A DNA stretch of 33,091 bases from Tissierellia bacterium (GCA_012728075.1 JAAYFV010000017.1:1-33091); one strand, 5' to 3'. Positions 1-7,285 are shown, counted from the first letter of the stretch. The notes: generated by a model not told the origin, from the letters alone. Made by a program: numbers and translations.

Positions 1-513
1 ATAAGTCATAAGAATCCTATTTAAATATAATACAATTTAAGTATATTTAAAATGACTAAAATTTATTTGGTTTAACAAAACTTCTATTTAGTTTACACGA
101 TGATCCTGTTTATTTACAGGAGGATTATGAAGCTCCTATATTGAATTTTATAATTTAAAATCCGTCAACTATTTTTAAAAAAAGCTTTTATTTTGAGCCA
201 TAAACAGATTTAACAAGCTATCTCATACAAAACCCTATGAGCAACAGAAAGCTGCACACAAGCCCTTCTAAGGCCTTAAAATACCTACTGTTGCTTTGAA
301 TATTTATTAAACTTAAATTTGTTCGAGAAATAGTCAAATTTGATATTTTAATACTTTAAAATATCATTATAAAATAATGGCAAATGATTATATTCATATA
401 TTGTATATAATATATGATTTTATTAATATATATTAAGTTTATACTATTAAATTAAATATTTATACTGTTTGTTTTATATTTTATAAATACTGTAATTTAA
501 AAAGCTATAATAA
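1..513. other. AT-rich gene-free region with a possible structured element
   Basis: I see no credible coding region in either strand here. The sequence is very AT-rich except for a patch at about 200-300. In that patch an 8-base arm AGCAACAG (240-247) pairs perfectly with CTGTTGCT (288-295), enclosing a short palindrome TAAGGCCTTA (269-278). A smaller hairpin, CCTGT/ACAGG, lies near 106-121. This could be a small structured RNA or the eroded end of a mobile element. I recognise no riboswitch, tRNA or transposase in it. Confidence 0.4.
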
Positions 514-873
514 TTGACATAATATTTACCTAATAGATATTCTCCATTAATCAATTCACCATGACAATCTGAGCCACCTGTAATTATTAATTCATGAAGT
601 TTAGCAACATTTAATAGATATTTAACATCTTTTGAATTATGTTTAGAATGTATAGCTTCAATACCATCTATTCCAATATTTATACAGTACTCTATTATCC
701 TACGATCTTCTAGTATTCCAGGATGAGCTAGTACAGCAATTCCATTTAATGTATGGATTAGATTTATAGCTTCATCTATTTTTAAGGTATCTCTTTCAAC
801 ATAAGCGTCCTTTCCTCTATTTAAATATAATTCAAAAGCTTCTTTTATATTGCTAACATATCCGTGTTTTACA
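514..873 (-). pseudogene. Duplicated internal fragment of the PHP-domain phosphoesterase gene
   Basis: This 360-base stretch is a same-orientation copy of positions 3575-3934, inside the intact PHP gene. Side by side I count six substitutions (at 548, 552, 593, 710, 807 and 864) and no insertions or deletions, about 98% identity. It corresponds to roughly codons 141-259 of the 271-codon gene, so it keeps the AHPG and GSDCHG metal-binding segments. It lacks the N-terminal HxH region and the native C-terminus. The reading frame stays open, but directly upstream it meets a stop with no start codon between. It is therefore a non-functional fragment of recent origin. Its upstream edge lies about 11 bases from the hairpin at 885-917. 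Confidence 0.9.
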
Positions 874-884
874 TTGTTTATATG

Positions 885-917
885 TTTAGTTTACATAATT
901 TTATTATGTAAACTAAA
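885..917. repeat. Perfect 15-bp inverted repeat, hairpin 1 flanking the ThiF-family gene
   Basis: The left arm TTTAGTTTACATAAT (885-899) is the exact reverse complement of the right arm (903-917), with a 3-base centre. It lies just downstream of the ThiF-family gene. The inner 11 bases of each arm are the same as in the hairpin at 1682-1714, on the other side of that gene. The outer bases differ but remain paired. The half-sites AGTTTACATAA (888-898) and TTATGTAAACT (904-914) match the XerD-binding half of the Bacillus subtilis dif site as I recall it. There is no U-run typical of an intrinsic terminator. Confidence 0.8.
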
Positions 918-949
918 ATACTATAAAATACTAAATGTAGCTGTTTTTT

Positions 950-1639
950 TTAACAGTTTAATTCTACTAAGTCAAAATTATCATTTAATAAATCTATAAA
1001 TAATATTTTGTTTCTCAATAAAGTTCCTTTTTGTGTTAGCAATTTTATTACTTCTGCAACTTGTATTGAAGCTATTAAAGGAGGTATAAAAGAAGGGTTG
1101 CCTAATTTTTCCTCTATCCCCTTCCCTTTCCTATTATTTCTAGAATATAATAAGCTAAGAATATTATCTCCAGGGAATATAGTAGATACTTGACCATAAA
1201 ATCCTGCTATGGCTCCATGAACCATAGGTATATTAGCTTTCGAGGCAGTTTTTTCAATTAATAATCTAGTTTCAATATTATCCAATGCATCTACCACTAC
1301 ATCATGCCCCTTTATCAAATCCCATGCATTAGATTCCACTACCATGGTTTCAATAGCATTTATTTTTATATGAGGGTTAACTAACTTCATCCTCTTCTTA
1401 GTTTCTATAACTTTGCTTTTGTTTATATTTTGTGTATGGCAAATCAATTGTCTATTTAAATTGGTTTCATCAAAAGTGTCTCCATCAACGGCTGTAATAT
1501 ATCCTACTCCAATTCTAGCTAACATTTCTATTATATATCCCCCTAACCCGCCACATCCAATTACGCATACTTTGCTGTTATTTAATATTTCCATATCTTC
1601 TATTGTTAAAGATTCCATATTTCTTATATAACGTTTCAT
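950..1639 (-). CDS. ThiF/MoeB/HesA-family adenylyltransferase (E1-like)
   Basis: This 229-residue protein has the E1-like ATP-binding fold. GCGGLG lies at residues 28-33, aspartates 52 and 54 follow the second strand, and NLNRQ is at 60-64. A DALDN segment near residue 116 completes the nucleotide and acceptor site. The family adenylates the C-terminus of small sulfur-carrier proteins (ThiS, MoaD) or related substrates in the cytoplasm. The paired CxxC zinc motifs of many MoeB proteins are not seen, so it is a short ThiF-like form. No ThiS, MoaD or thiamin/molybdopterin gene lies nearby, so the partner is unknown. An RBS-like GGTGAT precedes the ATG by about 10 bases; Met8 is a possible alternative start. 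Two related hairpins bracket the gene, suggesting it may be a cassette. Confidence 0.85.
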   Translation of the reverse strand: MKRYIRNMESLTIEDMEILNNSKVCVIGCGGLGGYIIEMLARIGVGYITAVDGDTFDETNLNRQLICHTQNINKSKVIETKKRMKLVNPHIKINAIETMVVESNAWDLIKGHDVVVDALDNIETRLLIEKTASKANIPMVHGAIAGFYGQVSTIFPGDNILSLLYSRNNRKGKGIEEKLGNPSFIPPLIASIQVAEVIKLLTQKGTLLRNKILFIDLLNDNFDLVELNC

Positions 1640-1681
1640 AATTAATTATCACCAACCATAAAATAATTTAAAATTACAAAT

Positions 1682-1714
1682 CAAGGTTTACATAATAATA
1701 TTATGTAAACCTTG
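1682..1714. repeat. Perfect 15-bp inverted repeat, hairpin 2 flanking the ThiF-family gene
   Basis: The left arm CAAGGTTTACATAAT (1682-1696) pairs perfectly with the right arm (1700-1714) around a 3-base centre. It shares the 11-base inner arm with the hairpin at 885-917. The four outermost base pairs differ between the two hairpins, but each remains complementary. It lies 43 bases upstream of the ThiF-family start and downstream of the aminotransferase gene. It could end the aminotransferase transcript, but the tail after the hairpin is only moderately T-rich. A recombination or protein-binding site fits as well. Confidence 0.8.
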
Positions 1715-1823
1715 CATAGGTTAACTTTAGTCTAATATAATCGAAGTTATTAAGGATCTTATATTTATATGTTTTTTAATATAAAAACATTAATGCTCCA
1801 ATTTGGATACTTAAATACTATAT

Positions 1824-3032
1824 CTATTTATTAGACTTATTAGACTTTTCTACAATATCTTTTATACGTTTGAGACCTTCTTTGATATTTTCCATGGATG
1901 TTGCATAAGATAACCTTATGTAGTCATCATCTCCAAAACCTATTCCAGGAATAACCGCTACTTTACACTCGTCTAATAAAACTTTTGCAAAGTCTAGGGA
2001 ACTGTTTATTTCTACTCCTCCAATAAATTTTCCTTTTAATTGGGTGATATTCACCATAATATAAAAAGCACCTTTAGGTTTTCTACAGCTGAGTCCATCT
2101 ATTGAGTTGATAGTATCTGTCATATAATTTCGTCTTTCTTCAAACTTTTTTCTCATTTTTTCTACACTACTTTGATCTCCTGTTAGACCTACCACACTTG
2201 CATATTGAGAAATAGAGCATGGATTAGATGTGGTGTGGCTTTGTATATTGCTCATTATTTTGATTATTTCTTCATGAGCTGCAGCATAGCCTATTCTCCA
2301 TCCAGTCATTGCATATGCTTTTGACATACCATTTATTACAATAGTCAAATCTTTTATGTCATCATTTAAGGATGCAATACTAACATGCTTACCATCATAT
2401 ACTAATTTTTCATATATTTCGTCTGATATTATAAATATATTATTTTCAACTGCCCAACGAGCAATTGTTTTTAATTCTTCTTTGTCGTATATAGCTCCTG
2501 TGGGGTTGCTTGGACTATTTAAAATAAGAGCTTTTGTTTTATCACTTAATACTTGTTCCAAGTCTGATGTAGAGAATTTAAAACCGTTTTCTTCTTTTGT
2601 TTGTACAAACACTGGTGTTCCACCAGAAATTTTGACTAATTCAGGATAGCTGACCCAATAAGGTACACCGATAATTACCTCATCTCCTGGATTTATTATT
2701 GCCATTAGTGCATTAAATATGGAATGTTTTGCACCACTTGATATAATTATATTATTGGTATTGTAGTTAAGATTATTTTCATTTTTTAGTTTTTGGCAAA
2801 TAGCTTTTTTTAATTCGATAATACCTGAAGCTGGGGTATATCTTGTTAAACCTTCTTCTATGGCTCTTATACCTTCTTTTCTGATGTTTTCTGGAGTATT
2901 AAAATCAGGTTCACCAGCCCCAAATCCAATAACATCAATGCCTTGTGCTTTCATAGCTTTGGCTTTTGCTGTTATCTCTAAAGTAACAGAAGGGGATATT
3001 TTTAATCCTTTTTTAGATAAATTTAAACTCAT
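1824..3032 (-). CDS. PLP-dependent class I/II aminotransferase (AspB-type aspartate aminotransferase)
   Basis: The 402-residue length is typical for subgroup Ib aspartate aminotransferases. Visible motifs in order are GAGEPDFNTP near the N-terminus (substrate loop), NSPSNPTGAIY, SDEIYEKL with the PLP-ring aspartate, and SKAYAMTGWRIGY with the PLP-binding lysine at about residue 240. YIRLSYATS near the end carries the arginine that binds the substrate carboxylate. It transfers amino groups between an amino acid, probably aspartate, and 2-oxoglutarate in the cytoplasm. A strong RBS (GGAGG) precedes the ATG. A good promoter lies upstream, so it can be expressed independently of the PadR/PHP pair before it. 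Substrate specificity within the family cannot be read from the sequence alone. Confidence 0.9.
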   Translation of the reverse strand: MSLNLSKKGLKISPSVTLEITAKAKAMKAQGIDVIGFGAGEPDFNTPENIRKEGIRAIEEGLTRYTPASGIIELKKAICQKLKNENNLNYNTNNIIISSGAKHSIFNALMAIINPGDEVIIGVPYWVSYPELVKISGGTPVFVQTKEENGFKFSTSDLEQVLSDKTKALILNSPSNPTGAIYDKEELKTIARWAVENNIFIISDEIYEKLVYDGKHVSIASLNDDIKDLTIVINGMSKAYAMTGWRIGYAAAHEEIIKIMSNIQSHTTSNPCSISQYASVVGLTGDQSSVEKMRKKFEERRNYMTDTINSIDGLSCRKPKGAFYIMVNITQLKGKFIGGVEINSSLDFAKVLLDECKVAVIPGIGFGDDDYIRLSYATSMENIKEGLKRIKDIVEKSNKSNK

Positions 3033-3091
3033 ATAGATACCTCCATATCATTTCATTTTATTGTATAAAAACTTATTATATAAAATATTAC

Positions 3092-3120
3092 TCTATATAT
3101 GTTTCTACATAAATTCTCAA
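3092..3120 (-). promoter_or_regulatory. Probable sigma-A promoter of the aminotransferase gene
   Basis: On the minus strand a -35 TTGAGA (3115-3120) and a -10 TATAGA (3092-3097) are separated by exactly 17 bases. They lie about 60 bases upstream of the start codon. Confidence 0.5.
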
Positions 3121-3157
3121 ATTCCTTCTTTTAGGGTTAAGTATAGTTAAATTTTTA

Positions 3158-3538
3158 TCAAAATTTTATTCCATATATATCTTTTAATACTGTTTGTACA
3201 ATATATAGAGAGTCTTCAAAAGTAGGTTTGTATTGTAATAATATAATTTGATAATGTTTATAACCTTTATCAGTAAGCCTATATCTTCTTATAGATCTTT
3301 TATCAGGTTCTTCCCACCAGCCTGTCACGTATCCCTCTTCTTCAAGCTCTCTAAGTAATGGGTATACCATGCCAGGACTAGGTTCCCATTTATTATCCAA
3401 TCTACTCCTTATCTCATCTATAATTTCGTTTCCATAGTAACTTTTATCTTTTAATAGATGTAGTATATATAATTTTACAAAAGAAGTTGTGCTTATTTTT
3501 GATGGAAATTGTCTATTCCTTTTGTTTTTATAATCCAT
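3158..3538 (-). CDS. PadR-family transcriptional regulator
   Basis: The protein has 126 residues with the PadR winged-helix pattern. FVKLYILHLLKDKSYYGNEI is followed by the GMVYPLLRELEEEGYV recognition-helix segment and the wing (RRYRLTDKGYKHY). PadR proteins are dimeric repressors, often of nearby efflux, detoxification or stress genes. The ATG shares one base with the stop codon of the upstream PHP gene (TAATG). An AAGGAAG RBS is embedded in the end of that gene, so the two are translationally coupled. No transporter adjoins it; the target could be this operon itself or the aminotransferase downstream. The ligand is unknown. Confidence 0.85.
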   Translation of the reverse strand: MDYKNKRNRQFPSKISTTSFVKLYILHLLKDKSYYGNEIIDEIRSRLDNKWEPSPGMVYPLLRELEEEGYVTGWWEEPDKRSIRRYRLTDKGYKHYQIILLQYKPTFEDSLYIVQTVLKDIYGIKF

Positions 3539-4353
3539 TATAATCTTCCTTTCATGACAGGTACATAATCTATATTGACATAATATTTACCTAATAGATA
3601 TTCTCCATAAATTAATTCACCATGACAATCTGAGCCACCTGTAATTATTAATTTATGAAGTTTAGCAACATTTAATAGATATTTAACATCTTTTGAATTA
3701 TGTTTAGAATGTATAGCTTCAATACCATCTATTCCAATATTTATACAGTACTCTATTATCCTACGATCTTTTAGTATTCCAGGATGAGCTAGTACAGCAA
3801 TTCCATTTAATGTATGGATTAGATTTATAGCTTCATCTATTTTTAAGGTATCTCTTTCAACATAAGCATCCTTTCCTCTATTTAAATATAATTCAAAAGC
3901 TTCTTTTATATTGCTAACATATCCATGTTTTACAAGGGCTCTAGCTATATGAGGTCTACCAATATAGTTATCTTTTGCCATGAGTTGTACTTCATCTATA
4001 TCTATTTTCATACCGAGTTTATTAATTTTGCTGACCATCTCTATACCTCTTTTTACTCTATTAATTTTGAGGTTTTCCGTAATTTCTTTTAATTTTGATG
4101 ATTTATAATCTATGAAGTAGCCTAATATATGAACTTCTTCATCTTTAAATATACATCCAAATTCAATTCCAGGAATTACATGTATTTTGTTTTTTGTTTT
4201 GCTATATTGGACTGCAGATTCTATACCATCTACATTGTCATGATCTGTGATTGCTATGCCATCTAGTTTTTTTGCTATAGCTAAATGGATCACTTGTTGA
4301 GGGGTTAGCAATCCATCAGAATAATTAGTATGTATATGTAAATCAAATATCAT
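3538..4353 (-). CDS. PHP-domain metal-dependent phosphoesterase (TrpH/YciV-like)
   Basis: The 271-residue length fits the stand-alone PHP family, whose characterised members include 3',5'-nucleoside bisphosphate phosphatases and 5'-3' exoribonuclease RNase AM. The metal-binding set is complete: DLHIHTNYSDG at residues 4-14, ITDHDNVDG at about 35-43, GIEFG, AHPG and GSDCHG. The inserted lid domain is in the middle. A GGAG RBS lies 8-10 bases before the ATG, and a promoter with TTGATA and TATAAT is upstream. It is the first gene of a two-gene unit with the PadR regulator. Codons 141-259 are duplicated at 514-873. Its exact substrate (nucleotide or short RNA) is not determinable here. Confidence 0.88.
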   Translation of the reverse strand: MIFDLHIHTNYSDGLLTPQQVIHLAIAKKLDGIAITDHDNVDGIESAVQYSKTKNKIHVIPGIEFGCIFKDEEVHILGYFIDYKSSKLKEITENLKINRVKRGIEMVSKINKLGMKIDIDEVQLMAKDNYIGRPHIARALVKHGYVSNIKEAFELYLNRGKDAYVERDTLKIDEAINLIHTLNGIAVLAHPGILKDRRIIEYCINIGIDGIEAIHSKHNSKDVKYLLNVAKLHKLIITGGSDCHGELIYGEYLLGKYYVNIDYVPVMKGRL

Positions 4354-4396
4354 AATTGTAATCTCCTTTTTATTTATTGTATCATAAACAACTTAT

Positions 4397-4426
4397 ATTA
4401 TATACAATAAATATATCTTATATCAA
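4397..4426 (-). promoter_or_regulatory. Probable promoter of the PHP-padR operon
   Basis: On the minus strand a -35 TTGATA (4421-4426) and a consensus -10 TATAAT (4397-4402) are separated by 18 bases. They lie about 45 bases before the PHP start codon, downstream of the spoVS terminator. Confidence 0.55.
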
Positions 4427-4432
4427 TTTTAT

Positions 4433-4478
4433 AAGCAAATAAAAAAACCTGTTTTAAAACAGGTTTTTTTATTTGCTT
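4433..4478 (-). terminator. Intrinsic terminator of spoVS (46-base perfect palindrome)
   Basis: Two 23-base arms (4433-4455 and 4456-4478) are exact reverse complements. The core AACCTGTTTT pairs with AAAACAGGTT, followed by a run of seven T on either strand. It begins 10 bases beyond the spoVS stop. The symmetry means it could stop transcription in both directions. Confidence 0.85.
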
Positions 4479-4487
4479 CCCCTAATA

Positions 4488-4748
4488 TTATCTTGGTTCT
4501 ACAATTAACTTCATAGCTGTCCTTTCTTCACCGTCGATTTCGATGTCGGTAAAAGCTGGTATACAAATGAGATCGATTCCGCTAGGTGCAACAAATCCTC
4601 TTGCGATAGCTACTGCTTTAACTGCTTGATTTAAAGCACCTGCTCCAATTGCTTGGATTTCTGCACTACCTTTCTCTCTCAATACTCCAGCTAGTGCTCC
4701 TGCTACAGAATTTGGACTTGATTTTGCTGATACTTTTAATACATCCAT
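4488..4748 (-). CDS. spoVS: Stage V sporulation protein S
   Basis: The 86-residue protein is an unmistakable SpoVS: MDVLKVSAKSSPNSVAGALA, then GAGALNQAVKA, ARGFVAPSG and the C-terminal TAMKLIVEPR. SpoVS is an Alba-like small protein needed for spore coat and core maturation in Bacillus subtilis; its biochemical function is not settled. The full family length is present. A strong purine-rich RBS (AAGGGGGA) precedes the ATG. The upstream region has a near-perfect sigma-H promoter, and a strong terminator follows, so it is a single-gene unit. Its place after RNase Y is conserved in many Firmicutes. Confidence 0.97.
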   Translation of the reverse strand: MDVLKVSAKSSPNSVAGALAGVLREKGSAEIQAIGAGALNQAVKAVAIARGFVAPSGIDLICIPAFTDIEIDGEERTAMKLIVEPR

Positions 4749-4790
4749 TAAAATATCCCCCTTACATTAATATATTTTTGTATATATTAT

Positions 4791-4819
4791 TTATTCTATA
4801 GATAATCCAAAAATCCTCT
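4791..4819 (-). promoter_or_regulatory. Sigma-H-type promoter of spoVS
   Basis: On the minus strand AGAGGATTT (4811-4819) fits the sigma-H -35 pattern RNAGGAWWW. ATAGAATAA (4791-4799) fits the -10 pattern RNNGAATWW. They are separated by 11 bases. B. subtilis spoVS is known to depend on sigma-H, so the match is expected from the family. Confidence 0.7.
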
Positions 4820-4907
4820 TTTTTTTTGAAGAAAATTATAAAAATTTGCATTTTCTACAATTTTGCATTAGAGGATTGATGTGATGTAAGGTTAAAATAA
4901 AACTGTA

Positions 4908-6440
4908 TTATTTTGCATACTCAATGGCCCTTGTTTCTCTAATGACATTTACTTTTATTTGGCCTGGATAGTCTAACTCTGACTCTATTCTTTTAGCAAT
5001 TTCTCGTGCAGTGTGTATTATTTCATCGTCTGTTACATCATCAGGTTTTACCATTATTCTTAATTCACGTCCCGCTTGTATAGCATATGACTTTTCAATT
5101 CCGTCAAAAGAATTTGCGATTTCTTCTAATTTTTCAAGTCTTTTAATGTAAGCTTCTAATGTTTCCCTTCTTGCTCCAGGTCTTGCAGCAGAAATAGCAT
5201 CAGCAGCTTGGACTAAAACAGCTTCTACACTTTGAGGCTCTATATCCCCATGATGAGCTGCTATAGCATGGAGCACCTCTTTTGATTCTCTATATCTTCT
5301 AGCTAAGTCAACACCAATATCTACATGTGGACCTTCTACCTCGTGGTCTACTGCTTTTCCTATATCATGTAGCAGTCCTGCTCGTTTAGCTACTCTAACA
5401 TCTGCCCCTAGTTCAGCTGCCATGACTCCTGCAATATGGGATACTTCAATAGAATGTTTTAAAACGTTTTGACCATAGCTTGTTCTGTATTTTAATCTGC
5501 CGAGTAATTTGATCAATTCTGGATGTAAACCATGGATTCCCGTTTCAAAAGCTGCTTGCTCCCCTTCTTCTTTAATAATATTATCGACTTCTAATTTTGC
5601 TTTTTCAACCATTTCCTCAATTCTTGCTGGATGAATTCTTCCATCTACTATTAATTTTTCTAAAGCTATTCTTGCAATCTCTCTTCTTATAGGATCAAAT
5701 CCAGATAATACTACAGCCTCTGGTGTATCATCTATTATTAAATCAATACCTGTTAAGGTTTCTAGGGTTCTTATGTTTCTTCCCTCTCTACCAATTATTC
5801 TTCCTTTCATTTCGTCATTTGGTAGATTTACCACTGTTACTGTTGTCTCTGCAACGTGATCCGCGGCGCACTTTTGAATTGCACACGAAATAATCTCTCG
5901 AGCTTTTTTCTCTGCTTCTTCTTTAGTTTGAGCTTCCATTTCCTTAATCATTATAGCAGATTCATGAACAATTTCTTTTTTGATATCATTTAATAATAGT
6001 TCTTTTGCTTCCTCGGAGGTTAAGCCTGAAAGTCTTTCTAATTCTTGTACTTGTTGCTCATATAGTTCATTGACAAGAATTTCCTTTTCGTTCAATTCCT
6101 TTAATTTTTTATTAAGTGCTTCTTCTTTTCTTTCAAGAGCTTCGTTTTTTCTATCGATAGCTTCTTCTTTATGCATTAGACGGCGTTCCAATTTTTGTAT
6201 TTCTGCTCGCCGTTCTCTATTCTCCCTTTCATTTTCAATTCTGATTCTGTGAGCTTCTTCTTTTGCTTCCAGTATAACCTCTTTTTTATGCGTCTCGGCT
6301 TCTCGATTAGCATCTTCAACAATCTTTATAGCTAATTCCTCGGCATTATTAATTTTCCCTTCACCGATGGTTTTTCTTATATAAAAGCCAATTACAATTC
6401 CAACGACGATACCTATAATAGTTATTACAATGTCAATAAT
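4908..6440 (-). CDS. rny: Ribonuclease Y, apparent ATT start
   Basis: RNase Y is the membrane-anchored endoribonuclease that starts mRNA decay in Firmicutes. Read from 6440 the protein has 510 residues, the usual family length. It has an N-terminal membrane helix (about residues 4-20, rich in Ile, Val and Gly), a long charged coiled coil, a KH domain with [10 protein letters not shown] at 213-222, and an HD domain with [14 protein letters not shown] near 355. No ATG, GTG or TTG occurs in frame before TTG at codon 84, inside the coiled coil. An in-frame TAG lies just upstream of the RBS. An ideal RBS, GGAGGTGGG (6443-6451), sits right before ATT ATT, so initiation at ATT (6440, or 6437) is the best reading. 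Starting at codon 84 would remove the anchor. A promoter and structured leader precede it. Confidence 0.93.
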   Translation of the reverse strand: MIDIVITIIGIVVGIVIGFYIRKTIGEGKINNAEELAIKIVEDANREAETHKKEVILEAKEEAHRIRIENERENRERRAEIQKLERRLMHKEEAIDRKNEALERKEEALNKKLKELNEKEILVNELYEQQVQELERLSGLTSEEAKELLLNDIKKEIVHESAIMIKEMEAQTKEEAEKKAREIISCAIQKCAADHVAETTVTVVNLPNDEMKGRIIGREGRNIRTLETLTGIDLIIDDTPEAVVLSGFDPIRREIARIALEKLIVDGRIHPARIEEMVEKAKLEVDNIIKEEGEQAAFETGIHGLHPELIKLLGRLKYRTSYGQNVLKHSIEVSHIAGVMAAELGADVRVAKRAGLLHDIGKAVDHEVEGPHVDIGVDLARRYRESKEVLHAIAAHHGDIEPQSVEAVLVQAADAISAARPGARRETLEAYIKRLEKLEEIANSFDGIEKSYAIQAGRELRIMVKPDDVTDDEIIHTAREIAKRIESELDYPGQIKVNVIRETRAIEYAK

Positions 6441-6442
6441 GA

Positions 6443-6451
6443 CCCACCTCC
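6443..6451 (-). promoter_or_regulatory. Ribosome binding site that fixes the ATT start of rny
   Basis: On the minus strand GGAGGTGGG is a strong Shine-Dalgarno sequence. Six bases separate GGAGG from the first ATT and nine from the second. The only other starts within reach are out of frame and hit a stop after a few codons. Confidence 0.75.
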
Positions 6452-6517
6452 AGTTCTATTTAGTTTTCAAGTTCCTTTTTCATATTCAAATTATCAAATC
6501 TTGAATAAAAATATAAA

Positions 6518-6531
6518 CCGAGTAGTCTCGG
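6518..6531 (-). terminator. Terminator-like hairpin in the rny leader
   Basis: On the minus strand CCGAG and CTCGG pair around ACTA, followed by the T-rich tail TTTATATTTTT. It lies between the rny promoter and the rny RBS. It could end the upstream ATPase operon, attenuate rny, or both. The stem is short (5 base pairs, four of them G-C), so strength is uncertain. Confidence 0.5.
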
Positions 6532-6544
6532 CCTATAGAGTCTA

Positions 6545-6568
6545 CATACTATAATTTTGTATAGCATG
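6545..6568 (-). promoter_or_regulatory. Stem-loop at the expected 5' end of the rny transcript
   Basis: On the minus strand CATGCTATA pairs with TATAGTATG (one G-U pair) around a 6-base loop. It begins a few bases after the expected start of transcription. A 5'-terminal hairpin would be expected to protect the rny mRNA end. Confidence 0.45.
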
Positions 6569-6578
6569 GTACGATTTT

Positions 6579-6607
6579 ATTTTATTACTTTTTAATAGAT
6601 ATGTCAA
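6579..6607 (-). promoter_or_regulatory. Promoter of rny
   Basis: On the minus strand a consensus -35 TTGACA (6602-6607) and a -10 TAAAAT (6579-6584) are separated by exactly 17 bases. It sits just past the stop codon of the Rad50-like C-terminal gene and gives rny a leader of about 130 bases. Confidence 0.65.
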
Positions 6608-6612
6608 GTATA

Positions 6613-7281
6613 TTAGTTAGGGGTTATTTCTTCTATAGAACTTATTGATTCTTTTAAATGGACTCTATAGGCTTTTGTACCAATGGATGAAAGATGATCA
6701 TTGTGGGTTACCATTATAATCTGTCTTTGAAATAGTTCTGATGTTTTTTTTAAGAAATCAGCAACATTATAAATATATTCTTCACTTACATGTTTAGCAG
6801 GCTCATCTAGAATAAGTGGGCCTTCAATCTTTGGTTTATAAATTTCTAGAAAAGATATTCGTAAAGCTAAAGAAATAATATCTACAACACCACCACCTCT
6901 TGATAATTCAGGTTTGGTTTTTATTATATTATCTTCCATTTTAGTTGATACATAAAACTCTGCATTAGGTTTACCATATAATTCTTCGATTTCTATTTCA
7001 AACTCCACATTATTTTCAAATATATATTGTAGACAGTTAGTAACTAAGGACTCTACTTGATGTTTTGCTTGGTTTCTAGCAAACTCTGCAGTACTTTGTA
7101 GGAGTATACTTACTTTTTCCATCAATTGAATCGTGGATTCAATTTCCTGAACTAAACTTTCATATTCTTGTATTTGTTCTATTATTTTTTCTTTTTTCCC
7201 TTGTTCTTTAGAAATATATGATTTCATATTAATTAAGTAGGATTCTAATTCTTCATAGTTGTTTATATTGTCAATAATCAT
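6613..7281 (-). CDS. Rad50/SbcC-like ATPase, C-terminal lobe encoded as a separate protein
   Basis: This 222-residue protein looks like only the second half of an SMC/Rad50-type ATPase. Residues about 10-75 are coiled coil. The ABC signature is SRGGG (127-131) followed by VVDIISLALR, Walker B is GPLILDEP (154-161), and the H-loop is VTHND (191-195). No Walker A exists in it; that motif is in the 480-residue protein two genes upstream. An active ATPase would have to form by association of the two. It starts 4 bases after the stop of the 82-residue coiled-coil gene and ends the set led by the SbcD-like nuclease. It could also be compared with phage gp46-like recombination ATPases. Assignment to the family is firm; the split-complex reading is inference. 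Confidence 0.85.
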   Translation of the reverse strand: MIIDNINNYEELESYLINMKSYISKEQGKKEKIIEQIQEYESLVQEIESTIQLMEKVSILLQSTAEFARNQAKHQVESLVTNCLQYIFENNVEFEIEIEELYGKPNAEFYVSTKMEDNIIKTKPELSRGGGVVDIISLALRISFLEIYKPKIEGPLILDEPAKHVSEEYIYNVADFLKKTSELFQRQIIMVTHNDHLSSIGTKAYRVHLKESISSIEEITPN

Positions 7282-7285
7282 ATAA

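Noticed and set aside
1008-1631. Plus-strand reading frames opposite the ThiF-family gene
   Set aside because: They are antisense shadows without family motifs or ribosome binding sites. The minus-strand frame has clear E1-like motifs.
885-1714. Biotin repressor (BirA) operators at the two hairpins
   Set aside because: The half-sites face the opposite way (GTTTACA inward to TGTAAAC) from the BirA pattern, and no biotin gene is nearby.
4908-6191. RNase Y beginning at TTG 6191 or at a later ATG
   Set aside because: This would remove the membrane helix and 83 residues that are in frame and typical of RNase Y. There is no RBS before 6191, while a strong RBS stands before the ATT at 6440.
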